Shown in pieces: positions 23,301 to 38,300 of a stretch of DNA of 64,000 nt. The translations under genes were made by a program, and so were the position numbers. The notes beneath the pieces are model-generated. The model ran no database searches. It saw only the letters and a program-made list of their open reading frames with translations, and was not told the origin of the DNA. Source of the stretch: Chrysomallon squamiferum (lineage: Eukaryota > Mollusca > Gastropoda > Neomphalida > Peltospiridae). The DNA is taken from contig CM022673.1 in the NCBI GenBank assembly GCA_012295275.1, forward strand, positions 13,774,288-13,838,287. Direction: 5' to 3'. Each line of letters starts with the position of its first letter. Position 1 is the stretch's first letter.

Positions 23301-26300
23301 AGTATCATCATTCCTGAAAACACACCTCAAACACTTCACAAACAGTATCATCATTCCTGAAAACACATCTCAAACACTTCACAAACAGTATCATCATCCC
23401 TGAAAACACACCTCAAACACTTCACAAACACTTCACAAGCAGAAAGTATCATCATTCCTGAAAACACCTCAAACACTTCACAGTCAGAAAGAATCATCAT
23501 CCCTGAAAACACACCTCAAACACTTCACTAACAGTATCATCATTCCTGAAAACACACCTCAATCACTTCACTAACACTATCATCATTCCTGAACACACCT
23601 CAAACACTTCACAAACAGACAGTATCATCATTCCTGAAAACACACCTCAAACACTTCACAAACAGAAAGTATCATCATTCCTGAAAACACACATCAAACA
23701 CTTCACAAACAGAAAGTATCATCATTCCTGAAAACACACCACAAACACTTCACAAACAGTATCATCATTCCTGAAAACACACCTCAAACACTTCACAGAC
23801 AGAAAGTATCATCATTCCTGAAAACACACCTCAAACACTTCACAAACAGAAAGTATCATCATTCCTGAAAACACACCTCAAACACTTCACAAGCAGAAAG
23901 TAACATCATTCCTGAAAACACACCTCAAACACTTCACAAACAGAAAGCAACATGTGTTTCCAAAAAACAAACATTTCACAAACAGAATGTAACATCTATC
24001 TCCAAAATACTAACATTTCACAAACAGAAAGTAACATCTATCTCCAAAAAACTAACATTTCATAAACAGAAAGTAACATCTATCTCCAAAATACTAACAT
24101 TTCACTAACAGAAAGTAACATCTATCTCCAAAAAACTAACATTTCATAAACAGAAAGTAACATCTATCTCCAAAATACTATTCTTATTAATATTTAAGTG
24201 TTATATACATCTTCAAAATAGTTTTTTTTTTTATTAATATAAAATATTAACATATTTATGATCTCTTGATTCATTAATAAGTAATATACATACTCAAAAC
24301 AATGTTTATTAATACTGAATGTTCAAATATTTAATAATTCTTTGATTTACTAAACTTGATGTTATCTTCAAAACAATGTTTATTTATGTGTTTATTTAAA
24401 TACTTCATAATCCCTAGATTTACAAAATTAAGTAGTATAAAAAAAAATGAAAACACCTGTATAAAGATGTAGGTGTTAATAAAATAATGTTGAAAATAAT
24501 GTTTATTAATATAGAACATTTAAATAATTCATAATTCTAGGATTTACAAAATGTAAAACCCAGAATCAAATCAAGTGTAATTAAAAATTATAATATTTCA
24601 TTACTCCCTGGATTAACAAAATGTAAAACGTATATTAATGTTTATTAACATGTAAACAGCAGACAATCCAGTCAGTAGCTTCATCACAACTCAGTAACAC
24701 AAGTGAGAAACACGTTTATCTGTGAATTTATCTCTAACACATGGAAACACTGAGAAAATAAAAAAGAAAGAAAAATGGCTTTATCCATCAACTTCTGCAG
24801 ACTTGTACTTTATTATCTCTAAAAAATATATTAAGTATATGGGATTTAGACTGTAAGACATGTTTTTGTGCTCTGTTACAATATTTATCAGGCTCACCTA
24901 TTGTCATTCGGGAGGGGTAACCGTGGGGATTGAAGATAATGTCAGGAACCATTCCACTTTCAGTGAATGGTAGATCTTCTGCTGGCCACATCATACTACA
25001 ATATGTGTAAATATTTTTAAGTTATTTGAAATATTTTAATGCAAAAAGAGAGAACATTCATATTAATAATAAATTTGTAACTTTATATTGCAAAGATCAG
25101 TAAGTTTGTATTAAAAATATCACTGAAACTTTTTATTAAGAATATCACTGAAACTCCTTATTAAAAATATCACTGTAACTTCATATTAAAAATATCACTA
25201 ACTTCGTATTAAAAATAATATCAAGAAATAACTTGATTTTTACGTGTGCATGATTTAAAAATTGCTGCATGTAAAAATTGTGTTGTTCTATTAAAAAAAA
25301 AATAACAATTTAAATTAAAAAAATAAAACGTACCTACAAATTCCTTTCTGTCCATGGCGACTTGCAAACTTATCTCCAATTATAGGATTTCTCTGAATGC
25401 AACAAATAAAACTAAATCATGGACAAATTAACAGTATTTAATTCTCCAGTACACTGTAACATTAACAAAGTTTTGTATAATACAGATATACAAGAATGGA
25501 TGAATTAAAACGTAAATAAATGAGTAACTGCTCATCACAACTCAAGATAGATGAATACCTGTCAAACATCTTTTCCAGTAACTGTGAGAAAAGAAACATG
25601 TTTCTTTCACCCCACATATCAAAGGAATGTTTTAGTATCTGCAGATGAGAAAAACTGTTTAAAATGAATTTTACCTGAATCCTGAGAACAAATCGAACTC
25701 TCTGCATGATCCCAGTTCCATATTCATTTCCAAGAATCTTTATCTGGTCAACGTACGCTGGCTCTTCACTCTTGTATTTCGTAACTTTGACATCTCCTGT
25801 CAGTAGGTTTATGTAGCTGGAAAAGAAAACAAGCTACATGGTAATGAAAGTAAAGCTGAGTATTTTGATACAATAACATAAACATATAAGAATCAGATTT
25901 TTAAAAATTTAGATAAAAAATAAAAAAAATAAAATAAAATAAAAAATATATAAATATAAATAAAAAGATTTAAAAAAAAAAGAGGAAAAATTAGATTAAA
26001 TAAGATAAAATAAATAAAAATTGATGAAAAAATAAAAATAAAACCAACAATGATATACAGTAGAGAATAATTAGCTAAAAAGAATCACAGAGGTTTGTGT
26101 GACTAAATTCACTTTTCATATAATTTAAATTTAGCCGCATTTAAAAAAAAATATGAACAAATTACAAATTCTGAAAGATCTTTTAACTAAACGGACCACA
26201 AGCTACTAACAGCAGTTGTTTATTTTTCAATACTCTGAATCATTATTACCTGTAATATGGATCACCTTCCTTCAGGTAAGTTCCTACTGGGGGGAGACCA

Positions 26301-29300
26301 TCACTGTCCAGTCTGCCATCAGTTCTGCTATCACCTGGTCGACAACCTGTTTTTTAATATTAAACAGGAAAACATTTAAAATGAATTTTCACAGACATAA
26401 ATATAGTCAATTAATTAATCAGGTAAAGTAACTTTTGTCACGTTTTCAGTTTTATTTGCCTGTTAATGTCATTTCAAACCAACCCATTGAATAATGCAGT
26501 TAGTTTAAGGTTAATTAACTGTATGTACATTCGGTATTAATGTTCTGTCAACAATGCAATTCATTGCTTAAGCCTTAATCATAGTGTGTTATGAAAGAGA
26601 GAAATTGTATTAAAATATTAAGACGTGTTTGTTTTATTACCAAACATTGTGGATGAAGGATCTATATCTTTATGTATCTCTCTTAGATCAATAATCTGAA
26701 AATAATCAGAGATATATATATTTTATAACAAAATTGAATAAATAATAATAATGATAACAATAATAATAATAATAATAATAATAATAACTGTTATTGTTGT
26801 TGTCATTATTAGTTATTACCATTACTGTTAATATCATCATCACAAATACAAACTATCCACAACTTCTCTTATTTTCATTAACAAGCAGAAACTATTTTAT
26901 TTATTTTGTAAAATAATGACCTTCTGTATTACTTATAAATTCAAGGCTTTTTACCCTTGCAAATGATTCAGAACAAACCATGACTTTTATTTCAATTTTC
27001 TTCTTTTTTTGATTTTAAAATGCGATAAATCAATTGATGATTTTCAGAACAGGTGATAAATGTGACTTATTTACAATCAATGATTTTTACTTCAAATTTT
27101 TCTTAAAAAGTGTTTCAAATGTTTAATGTTAATCACTGATTTTCTGTCACCTCTGACTTGTAGATCGATGCATGTGCAAATCCTCTTTCCAAAGATGCTT
27201 TGTTTATCACCATAGCATCTTCCATGTCATAGCCCTGTCAAGTCAAATTTTATACATCATTAACCTATCATCATATAAAAGTATTATTAACACAGGTACA
27301 AAACATCATATATATTCATAAACATAACATATAATGTCATACGAAAATATCATCAAAATTGCATATATCATCATATAAATATATATCTTTAACATCATAC
27401 ATAAATATAATAAACACTGAACTTTATTAACAGTTGTGTATGAAATGGCAGATGTCAGCTGTTTCCGTATTAAAGGAAATTTAAGTACAAAAATGTGCTG
27501 TTTAATAATAATACACAAAAAACTTTTGGCACCTAACATGGTTAAAGGGAGTTAATCCTGCACCTGACTCCAAACAGAAATAAATAAATAGAAAATAATA
27601 ATAATAATAATAATAAAAAATAAAAAAATAAATAAAAAAAAAAAAAAAAAATAAAATAAAAAATAAATAAATAAAATAAATAAATAATAGCAGTATATAA
27701 ATATTAAAATGATACAAGTCTGACTGTTTAGAGGGATTCAAAATGAAGTTACTGATTAATAAAGCTGACTGTAGCTGAGCAAACGATTATTATGGAATAA
27801 AAACTGAACAAAAATAAACAAATAAATAAAACCTATATCATCAGCTCTGTCAGAACTGATCTTGTCGGTGTCATGTTCCAGTTGTTAAAAATGGTCATAA
27901 ATATCAGTGATACATATTAATATAAATAAAACAACAATGATGACAAAAAGAGAACACTGTTTGTTAACCATGTGACACACACACACACACACATACAGAT
28001 ATATGTATTTATAAAATATAGTATTGCTTACTGTATATGAAATAACTGCCACAACAGCATTGGTGCCTAGAGGGTAGTCATCTACTTGATAGAGGTCATG
28101 TGTCACAGGTCTGGACAGTGGACTTTGTGGCGTCTGAATCCTGTACAGCTTGTTGTCTCCCCTGTGGGCCAGGGCATGGCAGGGAGTGCCCAGTGTCTGT
28201 TTACCCATCTAGATAAAAAGAAAATTAACAAATACTATTTCATGAAGAAACACTCAGTAACTGATGAAAAAGGTGGTTAATTTTTTCTCATAAGAGCAAC
28301 GACCCCACTGGCTATTATTTTATTGAATAGCAAGCAATGAATCTTTTATATGAACCTTCTCATAAACTAATTATATGTAGCACTGCCTTCATAAACCACA
28401 AATTCAGTATGGGAGCCAGCCAAATCAGAAACCGGGAAGAACTGACTTTGTGATCTGATAACTGAACCATTAATATTAGGAAGTAATTAGTTATTGTTGA
28501 ATAATATTAAGATACACAGGTGTGTCTTACCTCAGACTAATTAGAAACAAATTAATTACTATTAGAGAAGTATTAATAATACACAGGTATATCTTATCTC
28601 AGACTTATTAGATTATAAATTATTTTTGTTACACAATTTTTAAATATACAGGTGTGACTTTATTTTCACTGATTACAAAGTAATGAATTATTGTTAGAGA
28701 TACTTCAGAAAGACACAGGTAGACACAGGTGTGTCACTCACCTGACACTGATACATGTTTCTAGGACTCTGGTTGAAGTCAGAGAAGGGGGTGAAGGTTG
28801 CCACGGCACTCAGCATGGCCCCAGGAGACAACTCTCTGTGTGTTGTTATCTGAAATATATCCACGTATAAAACATCTCAATGAACTACTTACGTCCTCTG
28901 TTTTCTTGTTGTGGGGCAGATTCACACAATAATGTTTTAGTGTTAAAAGTGTGTGCCAATAAATATTATTTTTTTATTTTAGTTTTCAAGAAGAAGGAAA
29001 AAAAAATGAATGAAATTAAAATTACAAATAAAAAAATATTTGTGAGATGAAAAATAAATCAAGATTTTTAAATTTAAAAAGTGATAAAATCTGACTGGAT
29101 TATCTTTAATTTTACCAATAATAATAATAATGAAAAAATTTCAAAAAGTTATTAATAAAATATTATAAACTCATAATATAAAAATATAATATTGTAAGAT
29201 TCCAGCAATACTCTTTAGATTAAAATTAAATACTACTAATAAAAAATAATATTTAAAAAAAGAAAGAATGATCCAGATTGTTAAATTAACAAAGTCATAA

Positions 29301-32300
29301 AATATTTATCTTTGTCACCAACTTATAAAAAAAAAATTTGCCAAAAATTCAAAAAGAAATATTAATACATTAAAAGTTATATTATTTAAAAAAAAAAAAA
29401 AAAATCCTGTGTTTGATATCTCTTTTCTATACAGTTATATCCAAGTAAGAAATGTTACTACATTTGAAACAAAAACCTATTTTAGAGTTATATTCAAGAA
29501 AACTCACCCCATCTTTGATATCGCTGTCTGATATGGCTATATCCAAGTAAACTTGTTCAAAACTTCCAATGTACTCCACTTCGCCCACAGCCAGGTTTTT
29601 CACTGGTCGAATCATCCGAGCCAGCGAGGTGAACAAAAACAGACCAGGGTACTGACTGGCACACTCTGTAGTTGGAACAAAACAGATCTCCATGAACTGA
29701 AACACCTGAAACAAAACACTTTAAATAATGAAACACAACATCAGGAACATTGAAGCAGTACCACAAGATAGCTGAAACACAAAACAAATCTAAACAGGCA
29801 AAGCAGACCATGGAAGGAAAGAGTTGAAACAATTAAAACCAACAATGTTTTTTTTTTTAGTGTTGATACATGTTAAATATAACAAAATATATAACAAAAT
29901 GTAAAAACTTTAAAAATGTGAAGATAAAGGAAATGTGTAATTGCTGTTCTAGTGCATGAAACAATAGAAATTTTCCATAGCAATGTTTTTAGGGGATTAT
30001 ATTGAAAAAAAGTAAAATAAACATCTCAAATTCAACTTAAAAATAGAAATAACAACCATAAATATAATTTCATCAATATTTTACAATTACCTACTGTCTT
30101 GTTAATATTTTCAATTATATTAACAAAAATAAAAAATAAAGTGACAAAGCAAACACAATAATTTACAACTCACATTATTCAAACCTTTCACTTTCATAAC
30201 CCTGAGACTTTTTACCAAGTCCTCAGCGATGGTGGTGCCAATGTAGCCAACGATGCGACCGTCAAGCAGCACAGTGTAAGACTGAGACACAGAAACCGGA
30301 GATCCGCAGGGACTCATTCCTAGAGATATCAACAACTTGACAAGGGGACTCGAGTTGTACGTGATGTTACACAACTGTGAATTAAATTAACACTTTTTCT
30401 TACAACACTGTCAAACATACACCTTTTAAAACACAAACCAATAGATTAGAAACATTCTTTGGGTATATTCTTTTACTAATTAACAAAATATTGTTCATAA
30501 ACAGACTCCAAAGATAAAAGTGACACATCATCAATCAGTTTTTCAAAATATTAGTAAAAGGGCTCCAGCTAGACTGGGAAATAAATTACAAAGAATCTAT
30601 AACAAACACTTCTCAAATGTGAACAGAATTTGTTTTGTTTTTTATAGACCTGTTGGAAATATTTTTTTATTACCTAACTCTCCTGAAATTTCTAAACTAT
30701 ATATCTATGATCTATATCTACCATAATACATACATCATACATACATATATATATATATATATATACTGTCAAATATACACCTTTTAAAACTAAACATTCT
30801 ATATATATATATATATATGTATGTATCTATATCTAGATACATACACAAAAAATATTTCCAATAGGTCTACATATATATATATATATATATGTATGTACAC
30901 ATAGATATATAGTTTAGAAATTTCAGGAGAGTTAGGTAATAAAAAAAATATTTCACATAAAAAAAAAAAAAAATGTTCACATAGATTCTTTGTAATTTAT
31001 TTCAATCTATATATATATATATATACATACAAATAGTTTTTCTTTATTTTTTGTTAGTGAAGTTCTCTAACCAGTTTCTACTTTGAACACAAACCTGGCA
31101 GAGAGCAGCTAGATGATTGATGAGACCACACAAACCTCCATCAGGAGTGTGTACAGGACACAGAAAACCTGAAACACAGTGAAACATAAAACTTCAACTG
31201 TCTAATCCACCACAAACTGTTTTTTTTAATTTTTTTATCAATAGTTACATAACTGATATGTAACAAAAGTATAAAAACTGATTTTTGTAAACAAGTCTTC
31301 TTTTTGTTTTGATAATTAACTGATTTTGGAAGTTCATTGATAATATTTGACAGCTACATTTTCCAATAAGAATTTGCTAATTTATACCCTCACTGAAAAT
31401 AATAAGTTAGTAATTCCACTGATACAAGTGAAGATCTTATACAATACTGGATCACAAATTAATTATTTTAGACTTACTGAATCGTCAAGTTGTACTGAAC
31501 GTCACAGTAATGCATTCACTAAAAATCAACAGTGATATATCTGTTTATTTATTTTTTATTTTTACATTGATTATCATTTTACTGATACACCAGACCGTAG
31601 CTGATACTTTTATTTACTTTAACGAATGCTAAACTAAATTCATTACTAGAAATCAGAGAAATGAGTTGAGTAAGAAGTGGCTCACTGACCCCAGGCTTCC
31701 GGGCGCAACTTTCTCACAGATGTCGTTCTCATTTCAGCAAAAAACGCTCCTCGATGTACACAGCGGAAGTGAGACATGTACCTGAGGAAATTCAGTTTGT
31801 CAGCAAGAACAGACAGTCCTGACGACTGAAAACAAACACTCACAGATTCAGAGTCCAAAATTTTTTTTTTTTTTTTTAAATGTAATTTTTAAATTTTTTT
31901 ATTAATTAAAGGATTATTGATTCAAAAAAAAAACAAAAACAAATGTAAATCATTTTGAAGTTTATGTAATTAAAATTTATAAACTCAAAGAAAGAACAAA
32001 AATGTAAATTTTAAAATTTAAATAATTAAAGGTCTATAGATCTGTTTGTCATGCCATATTCAGTAGGATTCACCAAATGATATTAGTTTCTATATCAGCA
32101 CTGGTATTAACACATTACATGCAGAAAGCCTATAATTTTATATCAAATAATATTTTTATCTGGTATGTCCAGAATGAGGTACCACAGCCACTGAGGTTAC
32201 TACTAGCTGAAAGCTATTCCCAGAAAAATGCTTAAGCAAATAAAAGAATTAAAACTAAATAACTCACCTGCATAAGACCTAGCCCAGACTTTGAAACCAG

Positions 32301-35300
32301 GTTTCCAGTTGCTAACAGATACTCCACCGCTTTGCTGATTTCTTTGGCTTGGGATTGGCTGATACGAAATATCTTATTAAATGATGCTAAAAAATAAATA
32401 CAATTATGAAAATTAAATACTAAGTTTACATCTACGTTAATAATAATAACAGATCTGCAAAGAAGAATAGTTTCAGTATTCAATAAGTCTGAGGTGTATA
32501 ATGATTAAAAATTACAGAGAAAATATTTTGGCTAAATTTAAAAAGGGATTGAACTGATTAATGATGATTTAATGACACCTATGAATATTGTTTGTGTCAT
32601 TGTGTGGTAAGAGTGATAAGAAAAATAAATGTAGAATTAGAAAATGAATGAAAATGAATGAACAGTAGTTAATTCTTTTCTTTTTAAAAAAACATAACAT
32701 CAGGTTCAAGTAACAGGTGAAAAAACCTAATACCTTCAGTAAACGATGATGTTTCAATTTGAGATTTGGTATATCTTATGATGGTCATTCGTAAAACATT
32801 CAGATAGCCCTGAAGTCTTTCCTGAAACAGACATATTGAATATCTCAGAATAAAACATGGTGCATGAATACCTGTCTAAAACATACATCACACAGTAAGT
32901 TTTTCTATTTCCATTCAAGATGTCACAGTAGACAAGAGTGAAAATGAAAACAAAACCTTTCATTAATTCATGTGGACTTCTAATATTACTGTAACACTGT
33001 ATTGTTATTACTAACAAATGTAAACATCCTAAAATAATCACTTCAGGGTTTGAGTTGTTTCATCAAAAGTAGCACTTTTAAATTATTTACCTTTAAAAGC
33101 ATCAAGTACAGGTGACCTCCAAGAAGAATTTCTTGATTCATTGGATTGTCTGGACTCTCTGCAGCACATTCCCCTTTAGCAAAAGCAAACAGTTTCTTTG
33201 TCATAAACCTGTGAAAACAACAATAAAACAATCTTAAGATATTCATCACATCAGCTATTGGGTGCAATGAATATCTGTCTGTCTACACACGCACACACAT
33301 CTACACACGCACGCACATTCATCCTCAATTATACTTACACCAAGAAATTAAATTTGTCCAAGGCAGACTCTAAGTGACAACAAACACACTGCCTGCAAAA
33401 ATAAAAAAAATTATTTTATAGATCATGTGAGAAAAGGAAGTTTTACAAAGGATTCAAAACATTTTGTTTGAAGAATTTTACAAAATGGTACGGCATAATA
33501 ACATAAAAAAATCATTTACTAATGAAATTCAATTATTAATTATGACAATAACAGCAAATTAAAATAATATACAATAAGACTGGTATTAAAATTAAACCAT
33601 CTTATAACAATTTAAAATCATACTGTTTACAAATAGTGAAGTTAAAAAGTAAACGTCTGCTCACTGAAACAGGAACACTGCTGCCTGGGTGTCGGTGTAC
33701 CACTCAGGAACGTGGTAGTCGAGTTTGTGGCGGAACCGACTACCAATGTATCGCAGAATGCTGCTTTGCGTCAGCAGATTTTCATCCAGCGCCTGGCGCA
33801 GCATGAACACAACACATCTGTAACAAAAACACTAGAAATGAAACCAGAGAACATCCGTGAAGTCACTGAATAGTTAATATCCATCGTGTGTTTTGCATAA
33901 TTCATGTATTACTGCGGCAGTCTGTTCTTGTTGTTTTGTTCTGTGACGGTGTCTGGCAGGGCTGGCTGCTTTGTTCGTCACTGCACTGAATTACAGTCTA
34001 TGCAAACAACTTGTTTTCAACAAACTCTCTAGTGCCACCTTGTAACTGGACAGGTGGATAGAAGACTGGTCTCATTGTTTCAGTTATTTTGTTATTTTAA
34101 AAAAAAAAAGAATTTTGTATTTCAAGATTACTGAAATGGCTATATAAGTTATCATTAAATATCCACCAACTACATTCAGAAAATGTACAGTGCTATTATT
34201 CTCATTAACATATTGTCTATATGCTTGCATCTGTCAAAAAGAAAAGAAGAAAAAAAAAGCTTTACTACACAACTTGTTAAAAGCTATAGAAACAACTAAC
34301 TGGTCAACTTACCCTTTATAGAAAGAGTCATCCTCTTTGCCTGCTATAAGCTGATCATACAGAAATTTGTCAGTTACATCAACCAAGCCCTGAAATTACA
34401 CAAAACTCAAGTCTTACATTTACTGCTATCAAGAGAATTCAAATAAGGGAGACAACCCAGTCACCACTGTGTGCTTTTACTTGTAACACCAATGGAAGTC
34501 AACTTTCTCAAGGACAGGTAGAGAGATGTATATATAGCAGGATGAACACTGTGAGTCTGGAATGGAATGCACAGAAAATGATGTCAGAATACTTACTTTC
34601 AATACAAAGACCACAGGAATGTAGAAAACCTGTTTTTCAAAAGTTATTCCCAGTGTGGCAGTACCATTGGCCAAATAATGGAGAAACATGTTCTGAAATA
34701 ATAAAAAATACAAAATACAAAAAATGAAAAAAAATCTTTGATGGTTAGACAGTGAATTCTAAAAATGTTATCCAGTTGTCACATAGAAAGAAAATATGTG
34801 CATTATGAAACAAATATACATTTGGGTAAGACAATTATTATTATTATTTTTAATGTATATTAAATAAATTATAAAAAAATAAAATAAAAAAAAGCTATAT
34901 TTTTTAAGTGCTGCATAATGGCTTGGAAGTAAATGTAGAATTTATCCAATAACTGTAGTAGCCAAACAAAAAAAGAAAAAAAAAAGAAAGAAAAAACAGA
35001 GAGATTAAACAGTGAAGAATAAACCAGAAGCTGGAAAAAGAAGAAGGAAAGAATAAAAATCAAAACCAGCTGTTTCCACTTAGGTGAACATTTGTCACTG
35101 ATTAGCAATAAAGACACTGTCCTAAGCACCGTCTCATACGCAGGCAAGCATCTTTGACTTTTGACACACTAACGGATAGACAAGTGATTTTCTGGACAGT
35201 ACTACCTAATTCAAAGTCACCTGACACTTTTTCATTTATATAGAAGAAAATTATTTAAACTGTATAATAATAAAAAGAAAATATTCCTTGTTTTTTCTGA

Positions 35301-38300
35301 CTCACCATACTGGACTGGTCAGCTCGAACACATCTCATAGAGATACCAAACTCTGTGAAATGTCTGCCTCGTCCTTTCCACGATGGGCGTACCAAACACA
35401 AAGGCTAAAATGTAATTTTTTTAAAGATCACAATTAAAAACAATAAAACTGAACAGAGGAGCTACCTATATTCTGTAGCTGGGTGAATCATTTTCAGTAA
35501 TCATACACTTTTTAATTAACAACAAAAATAAATTTAATTAAAACATTCAGAGTTCTGATAGCAAAAAAAACAAAAAAAACCCAAAAACATTTGGAATATC
35601 AGTCTGTGTAGATATATCTATATATCAACAAACCAGGCTAGTTGTATTGATAGAATGTATGACCTTTTGTTTCATAGTAAAAAGTAAATAATTCACACAT
35701 CACGTTTCAAATGAAGTGCATTGTGATTGAGAATACTAAAGGAAAGTGGAAAAATTTTGTAAAAATTTTAATTCCTATTAGATTACGATACAAGTGAAAA
35801 CTTACAAAATTTCTTCTTGGCAGAATAATCATTCGCAGAATTCTCTCATTTCCATTGATAATAAAATAACCACCCATTTCCTAAAAAGAGATTATTAAAC
35901 TTGTTATGCATATATGTAAGATAGTTTAACAAAAACATTTCCTTTAAGTTTACACTTTAAAAAAAAATTATTTAATCAAAACAAATTGGAGATTATCTTC
36001 TAGCAGTGATAAAGAACAATTAGAAAAACAAAATCTAGCACATCTAAGGTTAGTAATAAGCTGTTGTCCATTATAAAGGAAAATGTATTGTTTTATATAA
36101 ATGGACAGAAAATTGATCATAGCTTTTTTTTTAAAAAGTAAAAATAAATAAAAATATAAATATTAAAAAAAAGACAGGTCAGAGAAGATAAAAAAAAATA
36201 CACACATTTGCAGAGAGAGACAGAGACAGTGAGAGAGAAAGAGAGAGAGAGAGAGATACTTAAAATTCACAAATGAGTGTTAATGTCAGATATGAGGAGT
36301 GCAGACTGCTGTAAATTTTTTACGTTGGCTTCTTCTTTGTGTTTGATCAGCGGCAGGACTCATATTTGCCAGATTGCAGATATCCGACTAAAAGATAAAA
36401 TTTAATTCTTATATCTATATAAAATCTCTATTATTAATTTTCTTCTAGAAAAGAGATGTTTCAGAAATAAAATTTATACAAGTGTTTCAAATACTCAAAT
36501 GACCATTTCAGAAGAATTAAACCCCCAAAACTAGTAAATATATATTTGCACTTTTGCACAACTCCAACGTTAAATTTAATAGCTCATAACCTTCCTTTTG
36601 GGTTTTTTCAATAAAACTTTTATAAATGCAAAAACATTAAGACACTTTTGAATTCTTATTACAGCATAATCTCAAGATTAAATAATCAGGTTTTACCTTC
36701 ACCATGACAGGAAGATGGCTAGCATATTGATTTACTGTTGCAATGTGGCTGCCATTGACCATACACGAGACTTGAATTTGTAAACTTCCACTGTATGAAA
36801 CCCCTCGCTCTCGACACTGTAACATTAGGAATTACAGTAAAACATTTTCAGCAAAATCTTTTTATTTTTCATTAACAAAAGTATTATATTAGCAAAGTTT
36901 TTAGCAAAACAATTTTTATTTTTCATAATTTTAGAACTTTTAGAAATATTTGTATTTATTATTCATAAATAATGACACAATTTTTTTTTTTAAATTTAGT
37001 TATAAAACAATCAAAGTCTTCATGACTGTGAATTATCTGTGATTTAGTTTGGAATAGTTAACAGTAAATAATAAAACAATAATTACTTCTGAGGGATATA
37101 TTTTCAAATTGGATGCAAATTCGTTGTTCTCTGAAATACTTGGAGGTAATATCACAGCATCCTGTCAAAACAAAACAGTTAAAAAAAATTAAAAATTAAA
37201 AAAATAACAATAATACTGTAACATACAACTTATTAGTCATGTTAAAAATATGTCATTTCATTTTGTTTTCACATAAGCTCATTCTTTCATGACAATAAAG
37301 TATGATAATACTATTGCATGCCCACAGTGAATACTTACATCAATAACTAAAGACATGCGGTCACCATTTGGAAGAGCAAACTGCGAAGGAGGAATACTCT
37401 GAAGAAAATAAAATAAAATAAATAAACAGCATTCATTAGGCATAATAAAGATTTCAATAAAAATTTCAATGAGTGTGTATTATAATTATATAACTTCACA
37501 AATATTATTATTTTTTTATAAATATGAAACAATTCATAGAATATTTATCAATATAAATATAATATACAGGCTTTGCCATTTATATAAATGCTGCATTATT
37601 CATATAATTAATTGTCAACAATCTTACAACTATATGAGGTGCATGAACTGATCTTAATATCTGGAAGTGAGATACTGTTCGTTATCTTACTTATTTAACA
37701 TTTTCTTAACATTCATAGCAATATATTATCAAAATATTTATATTTATAAAAGTATAGTAACTGTGAATTACCTGAATAGCTTTTGCTAGTCCCTCATTAA
37801 GCATATAGTTAAATGAATCAATGTGAGGTCTTGTCAGTTCATGCAGCATCTAAAAAAAACCAAAAAACAATAATAATTAAAAAAAATAATTATAAAATAA
37901 TTAAACAATAAAATAAAAAGATAAATAAATAAATAATAACAATAGAATAAAAAATTATGCAAAAAAATAATTTTTTGTGATTACTATTAGTATTAATAAT
38001 ACAATTACATCTAAAAAAAATTATTATCATTTAAAAATATTTACTGTTACTAGTTTTAGTACTCTTACGATTATTATCATACATTGTTCTGTTGGCATGG
38101 TCTTAAATTATACAAATTAAAAATTATAATAAAATAAACTTGTAATTAATAATTTATTTGATGTATCATTTGTCAGATTTAATTATTAATAGTGTATGTT
38201 GTGCAATACAAATAACATTAACAGCAATAACTGAATAAATAATAACACATACTGAAAACTGGAATGTTCGGAACATTCGTAATTCACTGGTAGGGTAATT

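Noticed and set aside
22447-24180. CRISPR-like regular array
   Set aside because: Units are contiguous tandem repeats without unique spacers, in an intron of a eukaryotic gene; it is a minisatellite.
28086-28280. Plus-strand frame of 64 codons
   Set aside because: Antisense of POLR1B exon 21, whose minus-strand translation is clearly conserved.
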